Assembly: GCF_034351645.1 (NCBI RefSeq)
Contig: NZ_CP133782.1
Location: forward strand, 3,849,001-3,913,000
DNA from: Pseudomonas sp. DC1.2
GTDB lineage: Bacteria > Pseudomonadota > Gammaproteobacteria > Pseudomonadales > Pseudomonadaceae
Reading direction: 5' to 3'
Length of the DNA stretch: 64,000 nt
A program made the position numbers and the translations under genes. Shown here piece by piece: positions 8,971 through 17,876 of the stretch. The notes under the pieces are model-generated. The model searched no databases. It was not told where the DNA came from and saw nothing but the letters and a program-made list of their open reading frames with translations. Numbering within the stretch: position 1 is the stretch's first letter; each line of letters starts with the position of its first letter.

Positions 8971-10665
8971 TTAGAAGCCCATGCTCAGATGTTCAGCGAT
9001 TGGGCCCAGCGCCAGGGTCGGCAAAAAGGTCAGGCCGCCCACCAGCAAAATGGTCACGGTCAACAAGGTCACGAACAACAGGCCGTGAGTCGGGAAGCTG
9101 TTCTGACCAATCGGCGCGGTTTTCTTCATCGCCAGACTGCCAGCCAGGGCCAGTACCGGAAGGATGTAACCGAAACGACCAATCAACATGCCCAGCCCCA
9201 GCATCAGGTTGTGGAACGAGGTGTTGGCACTCAGGCCACCGAATGCCGAGCCGTTATTCGCGGCGGCTGAGGTGTAGGCGTAAAGCAACTGGCTGAAGCC
9301 ATGAGGGCCTGGGTTGCTGATGGCACCGGCAGGACCGGGCAGGCTCGCCGCAATCGCGCCAAGCACCAGCACACCGATCGGCATCACCAGCAACGTCACG
9401 ACCAGTAGTTGGACTTCCTTGGCTTGCAGCTTTTTGCCGAGGTATTCCGGTGTGCGGCCGATCATCAAGCCAGCGAGGAACACTGCGATCAACACGTGCA
9501 GCAGCATGCCGTAGAGCCCGGCACCGACGCCGCCGAAGATCACTTCGCCGACCATCATGTTGACCAGCGCGACCATGCCGGTAAGCGGGTTGAGGCTGTC
9601 ATGCATGGCGTTGACCGAACCGTTGGACGCCGCCGTGGTGGCCACCGACCACAAGACCGTCGCCGTCGTACCGAACCGCGCTTCCTTGCCTTCCAGCGGT
9701 GCAGTCTGTTCGACGGCCGCGTTGACGAGGGTCGGGTTGGGTTGGTATTCAGCCCACATCGATGTCGCACAACCGATCAGGAACAGCGCAAACATGCAGG
9801 CGATGATCGCGCGGCTCTGACGCAGGTCTTTGACGTAATGGCCAAAGGTAAATACCAACGCCACCGGGATCAGAATGATCGAGCCCATCTCGAACAGGTT
9901 GCTCCACGCAGTCGGGTTCTCGAACGGGTGCGCCGAGTTGACGCCGAAGAAACCGCCGCCGTTAGTGCCCAGTTGCTTGATCGCAATCTGGCTGGCGGCC
10001 GGGCCCAGCGGAATCACTTGATCGACGCCCTGCAAGGTCAGGGCATTCACGTAATGCGCGAAAGTTTGTGGCACGCCCTGCCAGACGAGGTACAACGCCA
10101 GCACCAGGCACACCGGCAGCAGGCCGTAGAGCGTGGCGCGGGTCATGTCGACCCAGAAGTTACCCAACGTTTTGGTGGACTTGCGACCGATACCACGGCA
10201 CAACGCAACCAGCACAGCGAGGCCGGTGGCGGCGCTGACAAAGTTTTGCACGGTGAGGCCGACCATCTGACTCAGGTAGCTCAGGGACGCTTCACCGCTG
10301 TAGGACTGCCAGTTGGTGTTGGTCATGAAGCTGATGGCCGTGTTGAACGCCAACGTCCACTCCTGACCCGGCAGGTTTTGCGGGTTGAGCGGTAAGTGAT
10401 CCTGGAACAACAGGATCGCAAACAGCAGCAAAAAGCCCGCAAGGTTGAACGCGAGCAACGCCAGGGTGTATTTCTGCCAGCTCTGCTCCTCCTGCGGATC
10501 CACGCCAGCGACTCGATAGCAGCCGCGCTCCACAGGACCCAGGATCGGTGAAAGCCACGTGCGCTGTCCCTCCATCACCTTGTAATAGAAACGCCCCAGC
10601 GCTGGCGCCGGAATCAGCACCAACGCAAAGAAGGCGAGGATCAGCCAATAGTCATAACTGTGCAT
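8971..10665 (-). CDS. kdpA: KdpA, K+-binding and translocating subunit
   Basis: This is a 564-residue polytopic membrane protein of the usual KdpA length, with about ten membrane segments. It belongs to the SKT superfamily and contains four selectivity-filter loops; one is visible in [11 protein letters not shown] and another in [22 protein letters not shown]. It forms the K+ channel part of KdpFABC. The open frame extends upstream to 10857, but MHSYDYW at 10665 is the family N-terminus and follows kdpF by eight bases. The upstream extension has no family character. Confidence 0.97.
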   Translation of the reverse strand: MHSYDYWLILAFFALVLIPAPALGRFYYKVMEGQRTWLSPILGPVERGCYRVAGVDPQEEQSWQKYTLALLAFNLAGFLLLFAILLFQDHLPLNPQNLPGQEWTLAFNTAISFMTNTNWQSYSGEASLSYLSQMVGLTVQNFVSAATGLAVLVALCRGIGRKSTKTLGNFWVDMTRATLYGLLPVCLVLALYLVWQGVPQTFAHYVNALTLQGVDQVIPLGPAASQIAIKQLGTNGGGFFGVNSAHPFENPTAWSNLFEMGSIILIPVALVFTFGHYVKDLRQSRAIIACMFALFLIGCATSMWAEYQPNPTLVNAAVEQTAPLEGKEARFGTTATVLWSVATTAASNGSVNAMHDSLNPLTGMVALVNMMVGEVIFGGVGAGLYGMLLHVLIAVFLAGLMIGRTPEYLGKKLQAKEVQLLVVTLLVMPIGVLVLGAIAASLPGPAGAISNPGPHGFSQLLYAYTSAAANNGSAFGGLSANTSFHNLMLGLGMLIGRFGYILPVLALAGSLAMKKTAPIGQNSFPTHGLLFVTLLTVTILLVGGLTFLPTLALGPIAEHLSMGF

Positions 10666-10673
10666 AACCGCTC

Positions 10674-10763
10674 CTAGCTCCGATCCGCGCGCAACAGCGC
10701 AACCAACAGATAAATGAACAGCCCCACTGCGAGTAGCAGTGACACCCCGTCCAGAACGCTCAT
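10674..10763 (-). CDS. kdpF: KdpF, small stabilising peptide of the Kdp pump
   Basis: This is a 29-residue peptide, MSVLDGVSLLLAVGLFIYLL followed by VALLRADRS: a single membrane helix with a short basic tail. KdpF is a small subunit that stabilises KdpFABC. It lies directly upstream of kdpA, eight bases apart, in the standard order F-A-B-C. A GGAGA-like ribosome-binding site precedes the ATG. Identification rests on position, length and the single-helix composition. Confidence 0.9.
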   Translation of the reverse strand: MSVLDGVSLLLAVGLFIYLLVALLRADRS

Positions 10764-11176
10764 GGAAGTTCTCCGTGTTACGGCGTATTGCCGCGTGTGG
10801 AGCCATTGTCCGCAGGGTGGCTGTAAAGGAACGAGAGCGAGGGGTGAGGCGAGGCATAAAGAAAGCGTAAAGAGTGGCTTTATGCCGGCGTTACAGACAG
10901 GTTTGGCGACGCATGGCCGCACCTCCTCGCGAGCAGGCTCGCTCTCACGGGTGATCGGCACAGTGCCTCTGAAGGCATTCCAACGGTGGGGAGCCTGCTC
11001 GCGAAGGCGGCATATCAGATGAAGCCGCCCGCAACTGGCGCAGAAAAATGCGCACATCAAGCTGCGATCATCACCGATACGACAGCTTTCCGCACTTTAC
11101 GACGAACAGTCACACAATGGCACGCCCACTGCACGCACCCTCCCGTGGACTTTCAAAATCGTTCAGGGAGCAACCG
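10764..11176. other. 413-base gap holding the kdpFABC control region and a REPIN
   Basis: This divergent gap must contain the kdpF promoter on the minus strand and the permease promoter on the plus strand. The part nearest kdpF (about 10764-10900) is where a KdpE-binding site would be expected, but I could not pick out a convincing KdpE box or -35/-10 pair. The middle is taken up by a paired REP element, listed separately. Confidence 0.6.
10924..11011. repeat. REPIN (two inverted REP sequences)
   Basis: Two REP copies face each other: CCTCGCGAGCAGGCTCGCTC at the left and GGGAGCCTGCTCGCGAAGGC at the right, about 45 bases apart. The arms are near-perfect reverse complements around the core GAGC-AGGCTCGC. 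This is the arrangement mobilised by RAYT transposases in fluorescent pseudomonads. Confidence 0.75.
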
Positions 11177-12541
11177 ATGAACACACAACTCAAACCCACG
11201 CTGGGCACGCTGCACTTATGGGGGATTGCGGTCGGCCTGGTGATTTCAGGTGAGTATTTCGGCTGGAGTTACGGCTGGGGCGTCGCGGGCACCCTCGGTT
11301 TTCTGGTGACCTCATTGATGGTCGCCACGCTGTACACCTGTTTCATCTTCAGCTTCACCGAACTGACCACGGCGATTCCCCATGCCGGTGGTCCTTTTGC
11401 CTACAGCCGCCGCGCCTTTGGCGAAAAAGGTGGGTTGATCGCCGGATTGGCGACGCTGATCGAATTCGTCTTCGCCCCACCCGCCATTGCACTGGCGATT
11501 GGCGCGTACCTGAACGTGCAGTTTCCAGCGCTTGATCCAAAACAGGCGGCTGTCGGCGCCTACATTGTGTTCATGGGCCTGAACATCCTGGGAGTGAAAC
11601 TGGCGGCGACCTTCGAACTGGTGGTCTGTGTGCTGGCGGTCGCCGAGTTACTGGTGTTCATGGGCGTGGTCGCACCTGCGTTCAGCTTCAGCAATTTCGC
11701 CCTTAACGGCTGGGCGGGCTCCAACGTGTTCGGTGCTTCAGCAATTTCCGGGATGTTTGCCGCGATCCCGTTTGCAATCTGGTTTTTCCTGGCCATCGAA
11801 GGCGCGGCCATGGCGGCCGAAGAAGCCAAAGATCCGAAGCGGACGATTCCTAAAGCCTATATCAGCGGCATCCTGACCCTGGTGCTGCTGGCCATGGGCG
11901 TGATGTTCTTTGCCGGTGGCGTCGGCGACTGGCGCGCCCTGGCGAACATCAACGACCCACTGCCACAAGCGATGAAAGCCGTCGTCGGCGAAAGCTCCGG
12001 CTGGTTGCATATGCTGGTGTGGATTGGCCTGTTCGGTCTGGTCGCGAGTTTCCACGGCATCATCCTCGGCTACTCGCGACAGTTCTTCGCCCTCGCCCGT
12101 GCCGGTTACTTGCCTAAATACCTGGCCAAACTGTCACGCTTCCAGACCCCGCACCGAGCAATTATCGCCGGAGGCCTGATCGGCATCGCCGCGATCTACA
12201 GCGATGGTTTGATCAACCTCGGCGGCATGACCCTGACGGCAGCGATGATCACCATGGCGGTGTTCGGCGCAATTGTGATGTACATCATGAGCATGCTCAG
12301 CCTGTTCAAACTGCGTAAAACCGAGCCGAACCTGGAACGGACTTTCCGCGCGCCGTGCTATCCGCTGGTACCAATGATTGCGCTGGTACTGGCGGTGGTG
12401 TGCCTGGTGGCGATGGCCTGGTTCAACGCGTTGATCGGGCTGATCTTCCTCGGCTTCATGGCGGTGGGTGTCGTGTACTTCACGCTGACCGCGCAATTGC
12501 GCGCCGATGCGCCGGAGGATGTGATGTTGACCGGACTCTAA
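11177..12541 (+). CDS. Ethanolamine permease-like APC transporter
   Basis: This is a 454-residue inner-membrane transporter of the amino acid/polyamine/organocation superfamily with about twelve membrane segments. The N-terminal signature GIAVGLVISGEYFGWSYGW and the ELTTAIPHAGGPFAYSRRAFG stretch match the ethanolamine permease (Eat) branch, which takes up ethanolamine. The ATG at 11177 has CAGGGAG six bases upstream; the open frame runs further up to 11048 with no ribosome-binding site. Catabolic partners eutB/eutC are not adjacent here, so the substrate is family-based inference. Confidence 0.85.
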   Translation: MNTQLKPTLGTLHLWGIAVGLVISGEYFGWSYGWGVAGTLGFLVTSLMVATLYTCFIFSFTELTTAIPHAGGPFAYSRRAFGEKGGLIAGLATLIEFVFAPPAIALAIGAYLNVQFPALDPKQAAVGAYIVFMGLNILGVKLAATFELVVCVLAVAELLVFMGVVAPAFSFSNFALNGWAGSNVFGASAISGMFAAIPFAIWFFLAIEGAAMAAEEAKDPKRTIPKAYISGILTLVLLAMGVMFFAGGVGDWRALANINDPLPQAMKAVVGESSGWLHMLVWIGLFGLVASFHGIILGYSRQFFALARAGYLPKYLAKLSRFQTPHRAIIAGGLIGIAAIYSDGLINLGGMTLTAAMITMAVFGAIVMYIMSMLSLFKLRKTEPNLERTFRAPCYPLVPMIALVLAVVCLVAMAWFNALIGLIFLGFMAVGVVYFTLTAQLRADAPEDVMLTGL

Positions 12542-12667
12542 ATGGCTGCAGATGTTGCAGATAGATCAGGCATAGAATGGAACCACTGCGAAAATTAATC
12601 GCTCAAAGTGGTTATGCATGATCGGTTGGCGAAACCCGCCAACCGACCTGCCCTCAAGGAGAGCGCT

Positions 12668-12835
12668 ATGCCCTGGTATGCCTGGTTGATTCTGGTGGTT
12701 GCAATTGGCTCGATCGTGGGTGGTCTGATGATGTTGCGCGACACCGCCAACAAGGTCGACATGACCGATGAGCAACGTAAACGCGTCGCCGAACGCAATG
12801 CGCAAATGGACGCCAAGGATGCCCAGGACCGCTGA
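12668..12835 (+). CDS. DUF2897 family small membrane protein
   Basis: This is a 55-residue peptide with one N-terminal membrane helix (PWYAWLILVVAIGSIVGGLM) and a charged tail rich in Lys, Arg, Asp and Gln. This architecture fits the DUF2897 family of gamma-proteobacteria, whose function is unknown. The ATG at 12668 follows CAAGGAGAGC, a strong ribosome-binding site; an upstream in-frame start at 12608 lacks one. A clear terminator follows three bases after the stop, so it ends its transcript. Confidence 0.8.
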   Translation: MPWYAWLILVVAIGSIVGGLMMLRDTANKVDMTDEQRKRVAERNAQMDAKDAQDR

Positions 12836-12840
12836 CCGAA

Positions 12841-12866
12841 AACCCCACCCTCGCCGGTGGGGTTTG
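12841..12866 (+). terminator. Rho-independent terminator after the DUF2897 gene
   Basis: The stem AACCCCACC / GGTGGGGTT has a six-base CTCGCC loop and a short T-containing tail. It sits directly behind the stop at 12835. Because the stem carries A-runs on one side it could also serve the convergent DUF1989 gene, though that gene ends 31 bases to the right. Confidence 0.8.
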
Positions 12867-12896
12867 TTCTGAACCTTACCAGAACACAAAAGAGCG

Positions 12897-13748
12897 TTAC
12901 TGTTCCCAGTCTGCTTTGGCAATGTGTAAACCATGCTGGCCCTTATAGGCCGCACGTTCGGGCTGGCTCCAGCCTTCGAGCAACGAATCCTCCAGCCGAT
13001 AAATTTCCACCCCCAGCGGTCGACACACGCTCAAGGGATCCTGCGCCTGCGGCCCCCACATGGCCAATGACAAATCGCCCCCCGGACACGTCGATAGCGC
13101 ACACAGCAGATCAATTTCGGCGAAAAACTCCAGGTAATCGCCCTTCTGCGCCGGGCACGCCTTCATGAAGTACATGTCATCGTGGTTCAAGCCCGTGCAT
13201 TGGAAAATGTTCAGCACATCATGCACGTCAAACTCCGTCAGGCCATGGGGCAACACGGCGCGGGTCAGGTTCGAGTGGCAGTGGTGATGGAAGTCCTCGC
13301 CGGTAAGCATTTTGTTCACGTAAGGATCGCAGCGCGTGCCCAACAGATCGTGTAAACGTCCGCCATGTTCATCGATGCCATAGCCGGCCAGGCTGTCATC
13401 GGTAATTGTCACCAACGGTCGCAAAAATGGCAGGTTCGACCACAAACGGTCATGCGTGCTGACATGCGCGCCCTGCAATTGTCGAGTACGCGCCGCCCAC
13501 AAACGCTCACGCGGGTCATGCGCATTCCAGACGTTGAAATCCCCCACCTGCGGCCCGACCGGTGTGGTCACGCGAAATACATGCCCGGCCGGCACATGCC
13601 AGGCGCGGCCGGTGCGGATCGGCACGTCGAATTGCTCGATCAGGGTGCGCCCGTCCTTACTGTCGCGGACCCGTTCATAGAACGCCTTATCCACCTGTAA
13701 AGCCGAGCCTTTGCTGACTTGATAGGCCGCCGGATAGTCTTTGTACAT
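12897..13748 (-). CDS. DUF1989 (urea carboxylase-associated) family protein
   Basis: This is a 283-residue cytosolic protein that is essentially one DUF1989 domain. Conserved-looking features are VPAGHVFRVTTPVGPQVGDF near residues 54-73, the His/Cys-rich GEDFHHHCHSNL segment, and the CTGLNHDDMYF stretch; these His and Cys residues could bind a metal. Family members occur beside urea carboxylase and aminomethyltransferase genes. The biochemical role is not firmly known to me. The ATG at 13748 has GAGG nine bases upstream. The GntR regulator gene begins its stop 15 bases upstream, so the two probably form one operon. Confidence 0.8.
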   Translation of the reverse strand: MYKDYPAAYQVSKGSALQVDKAFYERVRDSKDGRTLIEQFDVPIRTGRAWHVPAGHVFRVTTPVGPQVGDFNVWNAHDPRERLWAARTRQLQGAHVSTHDRLWSNLPFLRPLVTITDDSLAGYGIDEHGGRLHDLLGTRCDPYVNKMLTGEDFHHHCHSNLTRAVLPHGLTEFDVHDVLNIFQCTGLNHDDMYFMKACPAQKGDYLEFFAEIDLLCALSTCPGGDLSLAMWGPQAQDPLSVCRPLGVEIYRLEDSLLEGWSQPERAAYKGQHGLHIAKADWEQ

Positions 13749-13763
13749 GGCACGAATCCTCGA

Positions 13764-14417
13764 TCAGTGATGGGAAGTGGGGGTCAGCATTTGCAGCAAC
13801 AGTTGCTCGGAATCGTCGAGGTACAGGCTCACGGCATCCAGCGCAGACGCCTTATTACCTTCGGCGAGCAAGTCGTGGATCAAACGGTCACGGGCCAGCC
13901 ACGGCGCCTGAAACCGCGATTCATCGGGGGCGCTGCAAAACACCAAGCGCAGTTGCGCGACGACGTTGGTAAAGAACTCATCGAACAAGGGGCTGCGCAG
14001 CAACCCGACGATGTGTTGATGAAAGGCCAGGCTGTGGGTGCCGACGGCGCGCCAGTCCTCACGTTCCCGGGCCAGTTCGGTGGCTTCCAGGGCTTCGAGC
14101 ATTCGGTCGGACTGGTATTCACGCAGCGGCTGGCTGGCGCTGATGGCTTGCAATTCCAGGGTACGGCGCACGTTGAACAGGTCCTTTACATCTTCAACGC
14201 CCACTCGGCGCACCATCACACCTTTGTTGCGCACATAGCGGGTCAGGCCTTCCTGCCCCAAGCGGTGCAAGGCCTCACGAATGGTATTGCGCGAAGCGTT
14301 GTAGGCCGACACCAGATCGTTTTCCACCAATGCCATGCCCGGCAGCAAGCGACCGCCAATGATGTCGGCGCGCAACTCCAGGGTGATGTGATCGGCCAGG
14401 GACAGTCCGCTGCTCAT
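13764..14417 (-). CDS. GntR-family (FadR/FCD type) transcriptional regulator
   Basis: This is a 217-residue regulator. The N-terminal winged helix includes SAYNASRNTIREALHRLGQEG, the GntR recognition-helix signature (about residues 32-52). The C-terminal FCD domain binds small acid ligands, often through a metal held by His and Asp residues. I chose the ATG at 14417 because GAGG lies eight bases upstream; ATG 14423 and a TTG at 14444 are also in frame. It precedes the DUF1989 gene by 15 bases and probably controls that operon, a guess from context. Confidence 0.85.
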   Translation of the reverse strand: MSSGLSLADHITLELRADIIGGRLLPGMALVENDLVSAYNASRNTIREALHRLGQEGLTRYVRNKGVMVRRVGVEDVKDLFNVRRTLELQAISASQPLREYQSDRMLEALEATELAREREDWRAVGTHSLAFHQHIVGLLRSPLFDEFFTNVVAQLRLVFCSAPDESRFQAPWLARDRLIHDLLAEGNKASALDAVSLYLDDSEQLLLQMLTPTSHH

Positions 14418-14594
14418 GCTCATCGCCTCATGATTGTTCAACAATCGTTGACGAAGGAGTAATCACTATTCATGCCAATTGGTTAAACATACTGCGACCA
14501 AGTTGGACGCATCTGCATGCTTTTAAGAAGTAGAAGTACAGTCACCATTCAACTTTCATTGGTTAATATGGCGAGATTGTCGCGGAGAATCGAG

Positions 14595-15158
14595 ATGCGT
14601 TACTCGCAGGACCATAAAGCCCAGACCCATCAGCGAATCATCAAGGAAGCCTCAGCACGTTTTCGCCGCGACGGAATCGGAGCGACTGGCTTGCAACCTT
14701 TAATGAAAGCGCTAGGGCTGACCCACGGCGGCTTTTACTCGCACTTCAAGTCCAAGGACGACTTGGTAGAAAAGGCCTTGCAGATGGCCGGCGACGAGCT
14801 GGACGCGCATTGCGCCACGCTGTTTGCGGAAGATCGCCCTTTGGAAGCCTTCGTTGACAGCTATTTGTCGCAGTGGCACCAGACGTCTCCGCACGAGGGC
14901 TGTCCGCTGTCGACCATGTCGTCGGAGCTTGGCCTGCGCGGACAACCGAGCCCGACCACAGACACGGTGCTCAATTCCCGACTGAAGCAAGTGCAAGATA
15001 CTCTCGAAGGCGACGATGCCCTGGAGCGCAGCATTGTCATCATGTCGACGCTTTACTACTCTCACGCAGCGTCGAAAACCCCGAGCTGGCTCAGCGGATC
15101 CTCGACGCTACACGCGATCACCTCAAGCAATCCGCCGACTAACCTTGCCAGCGCTTAA
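14595..15158 (+). CDS. TetR/AcrR-family regulator with frameshifted C-terminus
   Basis: The N-terminal helix-turn-helix is intact: THQRIIKEASARFRRDGIGA and LMKALGLTHGGFYSHFKSKD. The ligand-binding half reads normally to about 15050 (SIVIMSTL), then becomes YYSHAASKTPSWLSG and runs to 15158 inside the 3' end of the convergent fabF-like gene. In the +2 frame from 15050 the DNA reads DALLLSRSVENPELAQRILD and stops at 15142, which is the expected last helix of such regulators. A deletion of roughly ten bases explains both frames. The protein as encoded is 187 residues with a scrambled last 35 or so. The ATG at 14595 follows CGGAGA. It may still bind DNA; whether it dimerises or senses ligand is doubtful. 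Confidence 0.75.
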   Translation: MRYSQDHKAQTHQRIIKEASARFRRDGIGATGLQPLMKALGLTHGGFYSHFKSKDDLVEKALQMAGDELDAHCATLFAEDRPLEAFVDSYLSQWHQTSPHEGCPLSTMSSELGLRGQPSPTTDTVLNSRLKQVQDTLEGDDALERSIVIMSTLYYSHAASKTPSWLSGSSTLHAITSSNPPTNLASA

Positions 15159-16413
15159 ACAACACACTGGCATTGACCCCTCCGAAGCCAAAGCCGTTGG
15201 ACAGCGCGTATTCAATGGGCATCGAGCGCGCCTGGCCATGAACAATGTCCACCCCTTGCGCTGCCGGGTCCGGGTTTTCGAAATTGAGCGTGGCCGGGAC
15301 GATCTGATCCCTCAGGGCAAGCAGCGTGAAGATGGCCTCTATCCCGCCCGCCGCACCGAGTAAATGCCCGGTGGCCGATTTGGTCGATGTCACGGCAATC
15401 TTGTTATCCGTTCCAAACAATGACTTGATGGCCGCCAACTCCCCCAGATCACCCACAGGGGTCGAGGTCGCGTGAGCATTCAGGTGTTGGACCTGCGCCG
15501 GCGAAATACCCGCTTGCGCCAATGCCAGCGCCATCGCCCGACGCGCGCCGCTGCCATCTTCGGGGCCAGCAGTCAGGTGATAGGCGTCGGCACTGGTGCC
15601 GTAGCCGACCAGTTCTGCAATCGGTTGAGCACCCCGGGCCAAGGCATGCTCAAGGGACTCGATCACCAGCAGCCCCGAGCCTTCCCCCATCACGAAGCCA
15701 TCGCGGCCACTGTCGAATGGCCGCGAAGCGCGCTCCGGGGTTTCGTTATAACCGCTGGACAAAGCACGGGCGGCGGCAAAACCGGCCAGGCTGACGCGAT
15801 CAATCGAAGCTTCCGCCCCGCCGCACACGGCAATATCCGCTTCACCGCAACGAATCAGCCGCGCAGCATCGCCAATCGCCTGAACCCCGGCCGCACACGC
15901 GGTGACCGGTGCACCCAATGGGCCTTTGAAACCATGCTGGATCGACACGTGACCGGCGGCGAGGTTGACCAGAAAAGACGGAATGGTGAACGGCGACAAA
16001 CGTCGCGGCCCGCGAGTGTCGGTGGTCCGCACCGCATCCGCAATCGCGCCAAAACCGCCGACCCCGGAACCGATGATGGTCGCCGTGCGTTCTTGGGCAT
16101 TCGCGTCCTGAGCTTGCCAACCGGCCTGCTCCACCGCCTGGCGCGCGGCTTCCATGGCGAACAGAATGAAGCGATCCATCTTTTTCTGTTCTTTGGGTGG
16201 CGTTGCCCGATCCGGGTCGAAACCGGCCTCAGGATCTTCCGCCAAAGTCTGCACGGAGCCACCAACCTTGGCCGGCAAATCGGCAACCACCTCATCCGGC
16301 AATGCGCGAATCCCGGAACGCCCCGCCAGCAGCCGCGCCCAAACCGCCTCGACACCGCTACCCAACGGCGACACCAGCCCCATCCCTGTTACAACTACTC
16401 GACGATCACTCAT
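15139..16413 (-). CDS. FabF-like beta-ketoacyl-ACP synthase
   Basis: This is a 424-residue condensing enzyme of the KAS I/II family. The catalytic triad is complete: Cys173 in TACAAG, His314 in NAHATST and His350 in SATGHLLGA. Such enzymes elongate acyl-ACP by decarboxylative condensation with malonyl-ACP in the cytosol. It is not in a fab operon but stands with an SDR gene upstream (32 bases) and a convergent TetR gene. It is therefore better read as an accessory FabF2-type synthase than the housekeeping fabF. Specificity cannot be read from the sequence. Confidence 0.9.
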   Translation of the reverse strand: MSDRRVVVTGMGLVSPLGSGVEAVWARLLAGRSGIRALPDEVVADLPAKVGGSVQTLAEDPEAGFDPDRATPPKEQKKMDRFILFAMEAARQAVEQAGWQAQDANAQERTATIIGSGVGGFGAIADAVRTTDTRGPRRLSPFTIPSFLVNLAAGHVSIQHGFKGPLGAPVTACAAGVQAIGDAARLIRCGEADIAVCGGAEASIDRVSLAGFAAARALSSGYNETPERASRPFDSGRDGFVMGEGSGLLVIESLEHALARGAQPIAELVGYGTSADAYHLTAGPEDGSGARRAMALALAQAGISPAQVQHLNAHATSTPVGDLGELAAIKSLFGTDNKIAVTSTKSATGHLLGAAGGIEAIFTLLALRDQIVPATLNFENPDPAAQGVDIVHGQARSMPIEYALSNGFGFGGVNASVLFKRWQG

Positions 16414-16445
16414 ACCGCATTCACCTCAAACCGATTCATGGCGCC

Positions 16446-17240
16446 TCACTTATAGCGTGCGGCGGCTTTATCTCGGGACAAGTTCGGCGCCATCACATGA
16501 CGGGCCGCAACAAAGGATTCCCACTCACCGGCCTCTGGCAAGGAAGGAATGGTGATCAGCTCACCCTGGTCCAGACCGGCCAGTGCGGCGTCGACCATTT
16601 CCCCTGCCTCCATGACCATTTCCGCCGGGATGCCACTGGCATCGATCCCGGAACGCTCCCAGATCTCAGTGCGTGTTACCCCTGGCAACACCGCTTGGAC
16701 CTGGACACCGGTGCCGTTGAGTTCAGCATTCAGCGACTGGGTCAGACTCAGAACATACGCCTTGCTGGCGCTGTAGGTCGCATTGAACCGTTCAGGGAAT
16801 AAGGCCACGACCGAAGCGATATTGATGATCGTCCCCCGCCCTGCCTTGGCAAAACTGGCGGCCGCGGCCGAGGCCAATCGAGTGACGGCGGTGACGTTGA
16901 GTTGAATTAAACGCTCGAGCTGATCCATATCGGCATTGGCCAGCAAACCATCGGCTGCGACACCGGCATTGTTGAGCAACAGGCTGATGCTCGAATCGCT
17001 GCGCAGGCGTTGCTCGAGTTTGATCACTTCATTTTTTTGCGTCAGATCGGCTTTCAATACTTCAACCTGAATGCCGTGCTCGGCGCGCAACTTGCTCGCG
17101 GCCGCCTCCAGTCGCTGCTCATCTCGAGCCACCAACAACAAATCAAAACCACGGGCCGCCAACCGCTCGGCGTAGACCGCTCCGATACCTGATGAGGCGC
17201 CTGTGACGAGGGCCGTACCTTGGGATTGGACTGAATTCAT
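16446..17240 (-). CDS. SDR-family NAD(P)-dependent oxidoreductase
   Basis: This is a 264-residue classical short-chain dehydrogenase. The cofactor loop TGASSGIG is at residues 13-20, the NNAG motif near 90-93, and the catalytic Ser143, Tyr156 and Lys160 (YSASK) are present. The Arg in LLLVARDEQRL suggests NADP preference. It is cotranscribed with the FabF-like gene 32 bases downstream. A role reducing a beta-ketoacyl product would fit, but many SDRs of this DltE/YdfG-like type act on small carbonyls, so the substrate is open. Confidence 0.87.
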   Translation of the reverse strand: MNSVQSQGTALVTGASSGIGAVYAERLAARGFDLLLVARDEQRLEAAASKLRAEHGIQVEVLKADLTQKNEVIKLEQRLRSDSSISLLLNNAGVAADGLLANADMDQLERLIQLNVTAVTRLASAAAASFAKAGRGTIINIASVVALFPERFNATYSASKAYVLSLTQSLNAELNGTGVQVQAVLPGVTRTEIWERSGIDASGIPAEMVMEAGEMVDAALAGLDQGELITIPSLPEAGEWESFVAARHVMAPNLSRDKAAARYK

Positions 17241-17383
17241 GACGGTGCTCCTTTGGTATTTGAGAAAGGCGAGCGCCAGAGCGCATCAGCTATTTATTAT
17301 AGGCATAATCCAAATGCAATATGATAAGCGTAATTTTTCATGCGCCGACGAAAGGGAACCCATCGCTGCTGACGCCAGAATGC

Positions 17384-17409
17384 AAAAAGGCCGGTCAATG
17401 ACCGGCCTC
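17384..17409 (-). terminator. Terminator of comEA
   Basis: On the minus strand the sequence reads GAGGCCGGTCATTGACCGGC followed by CTTTTTGC: a GGCCGGTCA / TGACCGGCC perfect stem with a five-T tail. It lies 20 bases past the comEA stop. Confidence 0.9.
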
Positions 17410-17428
17410 ATGGCGTTGATCTACAAGC

Positions 17429-17764
17429 TTAGTTCACTTGAAGCTTTTCACGATTACGGTCCAGAATCGCCTTGCCGATCCCTTTCACTTCCAGCAACTC
17501 GTCCACGGACGCAAACGGCCCATTTGTCTCACGATACGCAACAATCGCCTTGGCCTTGGCTTCACCGACACCGGCCAGTTCGCGTTGCAGGGTCTGGGCA
17601 TCCGCATCGTTCAAGTCGATTTTTTCACCCTGCGCCTTCGCGGCAACGTTCTGCACCAGCGGGGCTTTTACCGCATCAGCCGTGGACGCGGGTGCAGCGA
17701 TAGCAGCAATAGAGGCGCTGGTGAGCAGGGCGAAAACCAGAGAATAGAAATAGCCAGTACGCAT
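17429..17764 (-). CDS. ComEA-family helix-hairpin-helix DNA-binding protein
   Basis: This is a 111-residue exported protein. A signal peptide (about residues 1-25, ending ASIAAIAAPA) is followed by an Ala-rich linker and a C-terminal double helix-hairpin-helix domain (about 48-111) with LAGVGEAKAKAIVAYR and LLEVKGIGKAILDRNRE. ComEA-type proteins bind double-stranded DNA in the periplasm during DNA uptake. The gene commonly follows wbpM in pseudomonads, as here, with its own terminator. Competence function in this strain is not implied by this gene alone. Confidence 0.9.
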   Translation of the reverse strand: MRTGYFYSLVFALLTSASIAAIAAPASTADAVKAPLVQNVAAKAQGEKIDLNDADAQTLQRELAGVGEAKAKAIVAYRETNGPFASVDELLEVKGIGKAILDRNREKLQVN

Positions 17765-17876
17765 AAATGAAGCTCCATGACATCAATTGAGAAAGCAGCT
17801 TTTCCGAAGCTGCTCTCCAAACTTAGGCGATGTGGTGGAGCTGTCAAAAGTGTGTCTGTTACGGGATGTGAAATAA

